A DNA stretch of 20,074 bases from Saccoglossus kowalevskii (taxonomy: Eukaryota > Hemichordata > Enteropneusta > Harrimaniidae). The position numbers were made by a program, and so were the translations under genes. Positions 1-9,159 of this stretch are shown piece after piece (position 1 is the stretch's first letter; each line of letters opens with the position of its first letter). The notes under the pieces are model-generated. The model saw nothing but the letters and a program-made list of their open reading frames with translations. It had not been told where the DNA came from and did no database searches. The stretch is taken from NCBI RefSeq assembly GCF_000003605.2, contig NW_003154241.1:211179-231252 (forward strand). Reading direction: 5' to 3'.

Positions 1-1514
1 CCCTGTTGACTATAATAGACAAATATTAAACAAGGTGTTATTCTTGGATAATAAACACATTAACTAACAGATACCTCCCTTCACAGATGTTAATCACTTT
101 CATGCCCATTAAAACTAATTGCATCTCGCTATTATTACATCAACGCATTATCATATTTACACAACTTATTAATGTTTAACCCATTGATGAAATCAGACAT
201 CATATAAAGATAGGAATTCAAGCTACGTGCGTCTTTCATCGCTGTCCCACATCACTGACCCAAATAATAAATCCACTGATGTACATTACTATGTCGGCAG
301 AACAGACAGCACATTGCAGTATTATATCCCACTGTGAAATAAATAATATTGCTGACCTGTACAACCCCTAGCTGCTTATAGCTTTGTTTGAATGATGATA
401 AAGTTATATAACCTCTAAAGTGAAAAATATTTGCTGTGTTGAAGAAACAATTAACTCTCTTGGGTTCAACTGAGAAAAAACTGATAGCAGTGGAATGTTT
501 TTTTTCAATGAAAGTTGATAAAGGTTCAGATTTGTTTCAAAAAAGCTGCATACAAATTGGATTACTGGGATAATGATGAACATTGCTATATGATGGCTTG
601 ATGGCCTTGGTTATTGTTTCACTGTGTGAAAAATAGTGGAAATAGTCTCTCCCTGTCATCTGAAACTTATTCACCTTATAATATAACCATTGTTCATAAT
701 AGAACACTTGACATTATACATACTGTAACTTTCTAAAATCTGATACTTGGAGTATGATGTATAATTTTTTTTTCTCCCAAAAATTCAACAAATACATGCA
801 CGTGATTGTACTCAAATATTTTGGTTGGTATTAAATGTTGGTCATTTATATGAGGGACATTAAGGTTAACACATTTAATGTAATATTATTTTTCTTCATT
901 CTTTACTTTACTAATGAGTCCAAGGAGTACATAATTTTAATGAACTGTAAACCCCTCTCCCCATATTGGTGTTTGAATTAACAATCATGGTGTATGTCTT
1001 TGTGTGTTAGTATTAGTCATAGCATATATCTTCTTGGCTATGTTTGTATCCTCAACAATTTTCAATGGTGTTTAGCTGAGCACCCCTCTCAGAAGAAAGT
1101 GTTGAAAATTTGTCTCGCTACGTGACATATTAGAGGCATATTTTACAATAAACTATTGTTTTATGAAACAACATTTTTACAAAGAACAACAAACACAAAA
1201 GTTAACAAAATATGCATAATTTATTACAATATTATTTACATACCATCAGAATTTATGACTTAAACATTATTAGAAATGTCATCATTTTCAAAAGGAAAGG
1301 TGTTTTGGTGAATGTGACCCCTCCCCAAAATCATGCAAAATTAGGGTGTGGGCACTTGACCAGACATGAGCGATAACACAGTTCCCAAGGGTTGAATCAG
1401 TATTTCTGTGCATTAAATTCAAAAGCACCCCAATACAAGATAAATGTCTTGCAATTGGTTAAATCTGGTTAATAATAGTCTTGTCCTTGTTTGCCTTGTT
1501 ATACATTAGCTGAT
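1..1514. other. intronic sequence, no exon recognised
   Basis: This AT-rich stretch precedes the splice acceptor at 1881-1883, so at least its end is intron of the PPPDE-PUL gene. I looked for the missing N-terminal PPPDE exons, such as a Trp-His-Thr-Gly type histidine motif, and saw none on the plus strand. No clear tandem repeat, RNA gene or long reading frame is visible. The earlier exons are therefore probably before the window. Confidence 0.5.
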
Positions 1515-1728
1515 ATACTGTGGAATACTTTATTTTCGCTGGAATTAATTTTCGCTGAAAAGGCTTTTTGGGCGTTTTGTATGAAATTTATTTTCACTGA
1601 TTTTTGATGAGTTTAATGTGAAATATAGGAAAAAAAGTATATTCGCTGGATTTTATTTTCACGGAATCTTCCCTTCAGCGAAAATAGCGAAAATAAATTC
1701 CAAACGAAAATAAAGTATTCTACAGTAT
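1515..1728. mobile_element. foldback MITE with TIRs of about 46-54 bp
   Basis: The left arm begins ATACTGTGGAATACTTTATT at 1515. The reverse complement of the right arm, read from 1728, begins ATACTGTAGAATACTTTATT. The two arms stay alignable through repeated TTTTCGCT motifs to about 1560 and 1675. No transposase frame fits inside. A TA dinucleotide lies at both ends (1516-1517 and 1726-1727), which would fit a Tc1/mariner- or pogo-mobilised MITE. The element lies just upstream of the catalytic-Cys exon. Family assignment is inference. Confidence 0.75.
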
Positions 1729-1883
1729 TTATGGAATGCAAATAATGGCCAGACCTACCAAAAATCGGCATCACAGCGAAATCTGTTTTTAATTCATAGA
1801 AGTAAAACCTAGCTCTCCAAACAAATCTGAATTTTTTTTATAAGTGCTGGGCCTAAATAGTTTTTTAATGTTCTTTATTTCAG

Positions 1884-2006
1884 TTCAGAAAAGTATCACT
1901 TGTTTGATCACAATTGTAACACGTTCACTAATGAAGTAGCACAGTTTTTAACTGGACAATGTATACCATCACAAATAACGTCTCTGCCAAAGGAGGTGCT
2001 AGACAC
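1884..2006 (+). CDS. exon: PPPDE catalytic-Cys segment
   Basis: The acceptor TTTCAG ends at 1883 and the donor GTAAGT starts at 2007. The first base completes a codon from the previous exon. The frame reads [11 protein letters not shown], then [14 protein letters not shown] and [13 protein letters not shown] across the junction. This is the DESI1-type block with the catalytic cysteine, the asparagine after it and the conserved LTG turn. It ends after two bases of a Thr codon. Confidence 0.9.
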
Positions 2007-5000
2007 GTAAGTAGTGGATTTATAGATATTACATTATCTGCATTGTCTTTTATTTATGCATACAATACTTGAAACTGTTAAATGCTATTTTTAAATTAAT
2101 TGTGCGGAGGAATGTGTCAAAAAATAGACTGTCAGGATACATTGAAGAGACTCAACAAGTATTGCAAGTTCCTGCTAACCATCACAATAGACCTGGCTCA
2201 CCATTACAATAGGACTGGTTTACCATTACAATATGACTGGCCCACCATTACATTATTACTGGCTTACCATCACAATAGGACTGGCTTACCATTACAATAG
2301 GACTGGCTTACCATTACAATATGACTGGCTTACCATTACAATAGGACTGGCTTACCATTACAATATGACTGGCTCACCATTACAATAGGACTGGTTTACC
2401 ATTACAATAGAACTGGCTTACCATTACAATAGGACTGGCTTACCATTACAATAGGACTGGCTTACCATTACAATAAGACTGGCTTACCATTACAATACGA
2501 CTGGCTTACCATTACAATATGACTGGCTTACCATCACAATAGGACTGGCTTACCATTACAATAGTACTGGCTTACCATTACAATAGGACTGGCTTACCAT
2601 TACAACAGGACTGTTTTACCATTGCAATAGGACTGGCTTACCATTGCAATAGGACTGGCTTACCATTGCAATAGGACTGGCTTACCATTACAATAGGACT
2701 GGCTTACCATTACAATAGGACTGGCTTACCATTACAATAAGACTGGCTTACCATTACAATAGGACTGGCTTACCATTACAATATGACTGGCTTACCATTA
2801 CAATAGGACTGGCTTACCATCACAATAGGACTGGCTTACCATTACAATAGGACTGGCTTACCATCACAATATGACTGGCTTACCATTACAATAGGACTGG
2901 CTTACCATCACAATAGGACTGGCTTACCATTACAATAGGACTGGCTCACCATTACAATAGGACTGGCTTACCATTACAACAGGACTGTCTTACCATTACA
3001 ATAGGACTGGCTTACCATTGCAATAGAACTGGCTCACCATTACAATAGGACTGGCTTACCATCACAATAGGACTGGCTTACCATTACAATAGGACTGGCT
3101 TACCATTACAATAGGACTGGCTTACCATTACAACAGGACTGTCTTACCATTACAATAGGACTGGCTTACCATTGCAATAGGACTGGCTCACCATTATAAC
3201 AAGCCAATAGACTGCTTGGCTCATTCTTACAATAGATGATTGTTGAGGTTTGATCTATTACTTTTTTTGTCAGGCCACTAGGTCAAATGATAAAACCGAT
3301 GATAGATGCAATGCAGGTCACGCCAGTTGGTGGACAACCAATAGGAATGCCTCAGCAAGCAGCACAGCAGCAGGAAACAAACAAAGGAACTGAAGCCCAT
3401 GGAGGGACTGATCCCAAAAGTGATGCAAGAACACCTGCAGCACAGACTGGCCATGCAGTATTACCTTCAGAAGTATATGACAGGACTGCAGCCAGAATGG
3501 AAGCAGCAAATATTGCATCTCAGTACATTGGGGATAGAGCATTTAGTGCTCTTCAAGATGATCCTGAAACTTATAGAGGGTTTGAAGTCAGTCAGTCATC
3601 GCTGGTTTTATTTAAAGAAGTTGATGTAAGTTTTAATTTTTTGAAATTCTAAATTGTGTGTGTATGCATCAAATGCAATTTACTTGAGTAACTGAAACTG
3701 TGAGTATACTAGTTTTTCTAGTGCATCCCAAATAAAAGCAAATATAAACCAAAAATTGCAAGTGTTGTATACAGAATCATTAAAATATGACTTATTTTAC
3801 ATAATGTATGCACTAACTATAGAGCAATTATTGAATGATCACATACATGATTAGGTTTTGATATAGCACTTATCTAATAAATTTATTTCGTTATTCTACA
3901 GATATCTTAATATCAAATAGTGTTCTGTTTTAGAATATAGAATATAATAGAATTCATGTTCAAGTAATTGATTTTTCTTTATGACAGGTGGAAATCCAAG
4001 TTTCAAGATTAAAAAGTAGTTTACCAGATAATTTTCTTTCTATGGAGGAAATAAAATGGTTAGACCAAATAACTGAATACTTGCTAGCAGAGCCGAGAAC
4101 AAAAGACAGACCAGCGATGGAATCTGTCCCAATTATAGGTATGTATAGCATTATTTGCTTTTAACCATTGTTGTGTTTCTCTATTTTCTGACCAGATGGA
4201 GTCTAAAAATTTGTTGGGTTTTATTTGTGTGTACATCCAAATTTATTCAATTGATACCAATGCAAGATGATTTGTAATTTGGAATGAGTCGAGGCATTTC
4301 CTCGAATATCTCCTGTAAATTTATACCATGCAGTGTTTTACATAATAGTCTCGAGATCCCACTGAAATTATATGAATAGTAATGCAACTTAGAGTAATAT
4401 TAAAACGTCATTTAATCGGTTTCTAATGTGTAACAGCTTTGTCAGATCGTTTTTTCTGCTCATAATACCGTACTTCCCCCGAGTATAAGCCCCTCCTCGA
4501 GTATAAGCCTACCCTTTGTTTTTAGACATTTAACAAGTTGAAGGGATTCCCGAGTATAGGCCCAGGGGTTTTTTACCGGGCGTCGAAGACATTTATTAAA
4601 ATATATGCATGTAAAAAGTGTATTTCATTGCATAATAATCGTGATTGGTACAGTAGTTTGGTTCCTGCTTTTACGAGAAAACTCCATTAATTTCAGAGTG
4701 CATGGCCGGCGAACGTACGGAACATGGTTCGCATCTTTTCTATTCTGTTATTTACTCACGATAAATCCCGATGTTGCAACACTGAAGTAATTAATCTATA
4801 TTCCTTTTGAGTAGTGGTCTTAGAAACGTCAAAAATGGTCTTTCAACATCGTTTTACTTTTCCGAATAATTGTGTCCATTGAGACCTTCGTGAATGGGAT
4901 GTGAATGACTAAATTATTTGTTACTGTCTGAAAACGCTCAGTTGAGAGATACAACATGGTAAATGTTGAAGGATAATTGAGATATTAGTAAAAAACTACT

Positions 5001-8000
5001 TCCTGTCTGAAAGAAATAAAAAAAACAAAATTTTATGTCAGAATGTCTAGTGATAAAAACAAAAGTCGCATGAGCACTAAAGTTTTTATTGGTAAAATAG
5101 GTAGCCAGTATCCCAATAAAACTACAACGAAAAATTGCAGAATGCCTAGACCCTCAGAGTCGGCTACTGAACTAACTGACCAATTTTGGGAGAAAAAATG
5201 GCGGAAGAAAAAAAAAAACTTAGATAGAACAGTGTGATTCTTCCTATCAAACAAATAAAAAGCTGAACAAAAAAAAATGTCATTACAAATTTGGCAGTAT
5301 CATAAGCCCTAATCAATTTTTACCATTTACTTTGTATTTTAGATAAAATGTTGATGGAGTCTGGACTTGCCTCACAGGAGCTTGTTATCGTAGTGGACAT
5401 CCTACAAGCAATGGCGTTACGAAGTGAACTATTAGATTCATTAACTACGGGGCATACATTGATGAAATGGATCAATCAAGTTAGCATGTCATCACAGTCA
5501 TATTGTGAGGAATTATTACTTTCACTTACCAGAATGGTAAGTCAAATTTTTTTTACAGCAAGTCTCAGAAGTGTTGGGGCAGCCAATTTGCAAACGGTTG
5601 GCTTTCGAATCTCGCTGGAGCTATCTTGCGGTCACGCCCACTTAAGTCGAATCTATGTAACAGTAGGGGAGGATCCTCATACTTTAGGAGCTAATCAGCA
5701 ACGGTTTTACAGTTGGATGGCGATTTCGCTTTGAAATATACCAGGGAAAGTGTTCTATGCTCTTCGTGTCCACACCAAAACGACGAATGAGGTCGATTTT
5801 TTCAGCGGTTGGCTTAATGTTACCCCAACGGATCGTTTGAGTGTGAAAGTTTGTTATTTTCTCCTTGATTTGTAGGAAACTGTTTCTCAACTTCTCTATT
5901 TAGTGTCAAGCAGTGTTCAAGATGGGTTACCCTCATATATTAAATATTGGTGTATTAATCGCATTTATAATATTATCACGCCAGCTGACTGTGGCCATTT
6001 TCGGGCTCAAATCATTCAGGGGAATCAAGACATGTACCAGCCTGAGGATGCGTAAAAAACTATGTCCCCTAATGCAATATAGACTCGCCAAGAGTGGACG
6101 CGGTTACAAACCGTCCCCTACTGTTACATAGATTCGTCTTCCGCAAGACGGCTCCAACGAAATTTTGAAAGCCAACCGTTTAGTCAAAACCCAAGCAGTT
6201 AGCCAATTTGCTAGCGAGTTTGCAAATTGGCTGCCCCAATACTTCTGAGACTTGCTGTAATATCAAACTTTACTACAAGCTTTTTTCAATATGTTCTCTC
6301 AACCAATGTGATGCAAACCAGTCCAGTGATCGGGAGTTCAAAGCCGTTGTAGCATGGTGCCTGCTCTAATAAAATTTAGTGAAAACATGCACACCATACA
6401 AAGTGTATTTTGATGTTCTGGATGTTGATTTTGAGTGCCTAGTATGTGTGTGTATATTAATTTATTTATCTAAGAAATAAATAACCTATTTTAAAATTTG
6501 AGTGCTTTAAAAATGGGCATATTATACAATTTTAAATCCAAAATTCTAATGTGGATAATGCACCTATACACTGCCAACCAAAAAAAAATTATCATAGCTT
6601 ATCTTTAAATGTTCATATTATAATATTTGATACATCAATAAAACATTGCAAAATATCTGTAGAGGCTGTCTAATTTATGTACTTGTCTCTGATACATGTT
6701 TATGTTTTACTGTTTCAGCTTTGTAACGTGTGTCATTGTAGAAAAGGCTTTGGTTGGTCAACGTCAACAGCTGATTGGCTGCTTGATTCTAGAAATACTT
6801 GCAATGGTAGAATTATCAATAGATTACTTGTTTCTAATTTATTAAGTGGTAGTGTTAAACTCTGTGAAGCTGCTGCCTCCTGTATGCACAACCTGGGACA
6901 GTATAAGGTGAGATATCCTGGGTGTTTACTGGAGTGTCAATTGGCCACTCAACCTCTAAATCTTGTAAACTACTGTATTATGAATGGCGCACCCTCTGTT
7001 TTAAAAGTTTCATTCTCCAAGCATTCAGAAAAGCTTTATTGAGGTCTTAGGACTGTCATGTGACATATTTGATTGTCAAAATTTGCACACATTGTTGGAA
7101 ATATTCAATAAGCAGTCAGATTTCTTTCTTTAGCCAGTCTGATTGCTGGTGATCACTTTGGCTACCCAATTTGATTGTGTGTTTGAATTCCCATTGCTTA
7201 CACCTCTGAATGGGTGTGTTCTAACACTTGTGGATTCGCAGAAATTTGCGTCTGTTACGAATTACTATGAGCTGCAGTAATTCCAAAGAAGGTCATATCA
7301 CTAACGAAGTTTGAGAAATAAGGCAGTATTCTGGCCTATCAGACATTCAAATATTTCACATAAAGGCATCACCCAAAATCTCTGTGAATGATTGCAAAGT
7401 ACAACTGTAACACAATAGTTTTTCCTGCCAATGTTTTAGTGCATCATTTCTTATGTGTTTTTCTATAAAATTTTCTTTGCTAACTTTGAAAAAAATTTAC
7501 TATTGCCTACAGGTATATGTTAATAAATGGAGACCTTTAAACAGAGCATAAATCATACTCCATTTGCTAAGTTAATTCATGAATATTTATATATGTAAAG
7601 TGGATTTGAGTAACTTGTGTTTCTATCCACCCACGGTTACTAAAAAAACGTGTACTAGTAACCATGATCCACCCCAATGCTTGCCAATCTAATCGGATTG
7701 TAATCTACCAAACTTGTGTTGATGCCTGTAATTCAGTTCAGGCTTACATTATATACTATCTTTTTCAGTTATTTGATGACACAGCTGTTGAATTAGGAAG
7801 TGCATTGCTACAATGTCTGAATGGTGATCTGGATGAAAATACATGTAAGTACTTTGTAAGAGTCATTATCATTGGCTCATAAACTGACAACACACAATAG
7901 ATAGCCAATCAGGATGAGTGTAACAAAAGTACATGTAGTGGAGATAACAATGTTCTTTCTGGTATCGAAGTGGATGTAAAATATCATGTGATTTAAACTG

Positions 8001-8269
8001 ACAGGTGTTCATCACTATTCATTGCTTGAATATCTTTGATTTTAATAATTTCATAATTTTTATGGAAATTACTTTTAAAAAATGCCTTATTATTTTGTTT
8101 AATTTTGTCCACAGCTTACTATGCCCTGTCAGCCCTGTATCACTGTATGGAGTGCGGAGAAGTTGCATGTCTTACCAACATGTTAGGATTGGATTTGGGA
8201 AAATATGTAAATAAATCCGATCGAGTCAGGAAAGTCTGCGCTGATATTGATGAAGTATGTAAAGATTAG
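1884..8269 (+). CDS. PPPDE (DESI1-like deSUMOylating isopeptidase) - PUL domain protein, 3' part
   Basis: Seven exons chain in frame to about 412 residues: 1884-2006, 3274-3625, 3988-4138, 5343-5536, 6719-6907, 7769-7844 and 8115-8269 (stop TAG). Residues 1-45 match the C-terminal half of a DESI1-type PPPDE cysteine isopeptidase, including the motif HNCNTFTNE, whose Cys is the family's catalytic residue. The partner His exon is upstream of the window. Residues about 60-130 form a Gln/Ala-rich linker followed by a helical stretch. Residues about 150-412 look like a PUL domain, the p97/Cdc48-binding helical repeat of PLAA/Ufd3/Lub1; SLTRMLCNV resembles its conserved Asn-containing helix. All six internal introns are GT-AG with matching phases. 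Known family roles are SUMO isopeptidase activity (DESI1) and p97 binding (PUL); their combination here is inferred from sequence only. PUL recognition is by eye and less certain than PPPDE. Confidence 0.85.
2178..3211 (+). repeat. 22-bp minisatellite, about 47 units
   Basis: The unit begins ACCATTACAATAGGACTGG and is exactly 22 bp. The first clean unit starts at 2178 and the last, degenerate one at 3190, which is 46 unit lengths later with no net register loss. Variants recur: ATCACAAT, ATTGCAAT, ATATGACTGG and CAACAGGACTGT. The array fills most of the 1267-bp intron 2007-3273. The short reading frame running into it from 2100 has no coding support. Confidence 0.97.
3274..3625 (+). CDS. exon: end of PPPDE domain, linker and start of PUL region
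   Basis: The acceptor TTTTTTGTCAG ends at 3273 and the donor GTAAGT starts at 3626, phase 0. The exon opens with [12 protein letters not shown], the typical C-terminal end of the DESI1 domain. A Gly/Gln/Ala-rich linker containing PQQAAQQQ follows, then a more ordered stretch from about LPSEVYDR to LVLFKEVD that leads into the PUL region. Reading through the donor gives a stop at 3651-3653. Confidence 0.88.
3988..4138 (+). CDS. exon: PUL domain, first helices
   Basis: The acceptor ATGACAG ends at 3987 and the donor GTATGT starts at 4139. The frame begins [19 protein letters not shown] and continues as amphipathic helix-like sequence to ESVPII. The exon ends one base into a codon, which the next exon completes as Asp. 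It is flanked by introns of 362 and 1204 bp with no other plausible exon. Confidence 0.82.
4139..5342 (+). other. intron with transposon debris
   Basis: This 1204-bp GT-AG intron carries a TACCGTA-type transposon end at about 4467-4580, annotated separately. The remainder has two short overlapping frames near 5033-5254 that match nothing I recognise; the plus-strand one (5043-5237) is lysine-rich from A-runs. Neither has coding support. The sequence flanking the element is AT-rich without other obvious structure. Confidence 0.6.
4467..4580. repeat. TACCGTA-type transposon terminus with subterminal repeats
   Basis: The segment starts ATACCGTACTTCCCCC and contains three copies of a CGAGTATAAGCCC-like motif, at about 4480, 4498 and 4551; the last reads CGAGTATAGGCCC. 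The start resembles the end of the pogo-type element at 19254, TACCGTATTTG. No matching opposite terminus is visible in this intron, so this is probably a truncated or solitary end. The right boundary is uncertain. Confidence 0.5.
5343..5536 (+). CDS. exon: PUL domain, central helices
   Basis: The acceptor TTGTATTTTAG ends at 5342 and the donor GTAAGT starts at 5537, phase 0. The frame runs [19 protein letters not shown] to [11 protein letters not shown] and joins the next exon as SLTRM-LCNVCHC, which resembles the conserved Leu/Arg/Asn helix of PUL domains. A transposon begins 19 bp after its last base. Confidence 0.85.
5556..6257. mobile_element. DNA transposon with long terminal inverted repeats
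   Basis: Left end CAGCAAGTCTCAGAAG at 5556 and right end CTTCTGAGACTTGCTG finishing at 6257 are inverted copies. Similarity continues inward well over 100 bp on both sides, through the GGGGCAGCCAATTTGCAAAC block to CGAATCTATGTAACAGTAGG. The right arm has an extra segment of about 44 bp inside the inverted repeat. TA flanks both ends (5554-5555 and 6258-6259), and CAG...CTG ends with a TA duplication fit pogo/Tc1-type elements. No recognisable transposase is encoded, so it is probably non-autonomous. It sits wholly within the intron 5537-6718. Confidence 0.85.
5876..6055 (+). other. 59-codon open frame inside the transposon, unknown
   Basis: The pyrimidine-rich stretch CTCCTTGATTTGTAG ends at 5875 like a splice acceptor. 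It is followed by 59 open codons, starting [17 protein letters not shown] and ending DMYQPEDA before TAA at 6053-6055. The three bases before it are an in-frame TAG. I do not recognise the protein. Adding it between the two flanking PUL exons would break a helix that joins well without it, so it is not taken as a host exon. It may be transposon debris, a captured exon, or chance. Confidence 0.25.
6719..6907 (+). CDS. exon: PUL domain, helical repeats
   Basis: The acceptor TACTGTTTCAG ends at 6718 and the donor GTGAGA starts at 6908; the exon has 63 whole codons. The frame starts [17 protein letters not shown] and ends CMHNLGQYK. It continues the PUL-like helical repeats ([19 protein letters not shown]). 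Reading into the intron gives a further 44 codons to a stop at 7040-7042, so intron retention would truncate the protein. Confidence 0.85.
6908..7768 (+). other. intron, no clear feature
   Basis: This is an 861-bp GT-AG intron. Around 7131-7192 there is a weak tRNA-like pair of boxes (TAGCCAGTCTG and GTTTGAATTCC) that could be a decayed SINE, but no body or tail supports it. Nothing else stands out. Confidence 0.5.
7769..7844 (+). CDS. exon: PUL domain, short exon
   Basis: The acceptor TCTTTTTCAG ends at 7768 and the donor GTAAGT starts at 7845. The exon gives [19 protein letters not shown] to NT and ends one base into a Ser codon completed by the next exon. At 76 bp it is the smallest exon of the gene. 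Confidence 0.85.
8115..8269 (+). CDS. terminal exon: PUL domain end and stop
   Basis: The acceptor TTTTGTCCACAG ends at 8114. The frame starts [17 protein letters not shown] and ends [13 protein letters not shown] before TAG at 8267-8269, a usual kind of ending for a PUL domain. GTATGT at 8256-8261 inside the last codons resembles a donor, so a longer form is possible, but no following exon was seen. The nearest polyadenylation-like hexamer is ATTAAA at 8369-8374. Confidence 0.82.
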
Positions 8270-9159
8270 AGTCTTTGCTGTATAATGCATACATTTTATA
8301 TGAAAACTTTTAAAATTTTTGATCAAAAATTAGCATTTGAGATTTCAGGATATTTTCAATTTTCAACAATTAAAACTTGAAGCAAAATGTATCAACATTT
8401 TTGGATCAAAATTATCATTGCAGCTTCTGAACATACTTGTGTATCACTATTCCTAGGCATAAATTTAATGCCTTTGATTGGAATATCAGTCCTTTTGACA
8501 TGCTCCCATTGTTTTGGATCTAAAAATTCTATCTCTTCACAGTTTTGACCTCAAAAAACTAAATTACAGTTGCTACAAAATGTTTCCTGTTTGTATTAAC
8601 ACCAGTGTGTACAATTTAGCTTAGCAAACAGGACTATGCATACTAGACGATTGTGATACTGTATTTTGGAGAAGGTTAAATTTGTTGATTTTTGTAAATC
8701 CTGAAAGCCTTCATACTTTACTGTCATTTGCCAAATTTATTTTTCATAACTTTAAACAGAAAGAATCATTGTTATGTATTTTACTTTGATATGGCGTAAT
8801 GTTATGTATTTTTCTTCTTTTAGTTATTGTATTTAATCGATACTTTTATTTTAGCATAAACTCAACTGATGACTACTGTAATTGGGCAGTAAGTGAATCA
8901 ATTCTGCCAATTTTGTAAATTTAATTTATTACAATGTATAGAATGTAATTTACATGTATAGTTTGTAAAGCTAGAGAGAACTGTCTCTCACTTTGTAAAG
9001 CACTAAAGTCACACCATATCGTGTTGATGTGAGTCCTGTGCAACGTGTGCCATGTAAGTAAAATGCAGCATTGTGTACACAAAATTATATATGTAACATA
9101 TGTTGCACAACGACTTTAATTGAACAGACAAATACTCACCTTTCCACAAGTTTTTATTA
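8270..9159. other. 3' flank, probable 3'UTR then spacer
   Basis: This AT-rich sequence follows the stop codon. ATTAAA at 8369-8374 is the only polyadenylation-like hexamer noted near the gene end, so the 3'UTR may be about 120 bases, or longer with a weaker signal. No gene-like frame, RNA gene or repeat is visible up to the hairpin-ended element at 9160. Confidence 0.4.

Noticed and set aside
2178..3211. CRISPR-like array
   Set aside because: Repeats are contiguous 22-bp units without unique spacers in a spliced animal gene; this is a minisatellite.
5043..5237. 64-codon lysine-rich frame in an intron
   Set aside because: Lysines come from A-runs, no family match, and the flanking exons join in phase without it.
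5876..6055. Extra host exon of the PPPDE-PUL gene
   Set aside because: It lies inside a transposon, has no good donor, and would split a PUL helix that joins well without it.
6330..6365. B-box-like AGTTCAAAGCC followed by a TGCCTG..AATAAA-like part
   Set aside because: No convincing A box at the right distance; too little to call a SINE.
7131..7192. tRNA-like A and B boxes (possible SINE)
   Set aside because: Box matches are weak and no SINE body, tail or target duplication was seen.
8256..8261. Donor GTATGT near the stop codon
   Set aside because: No in-phase downstream exon was found and the stop sits where a PUL domain usually ends.
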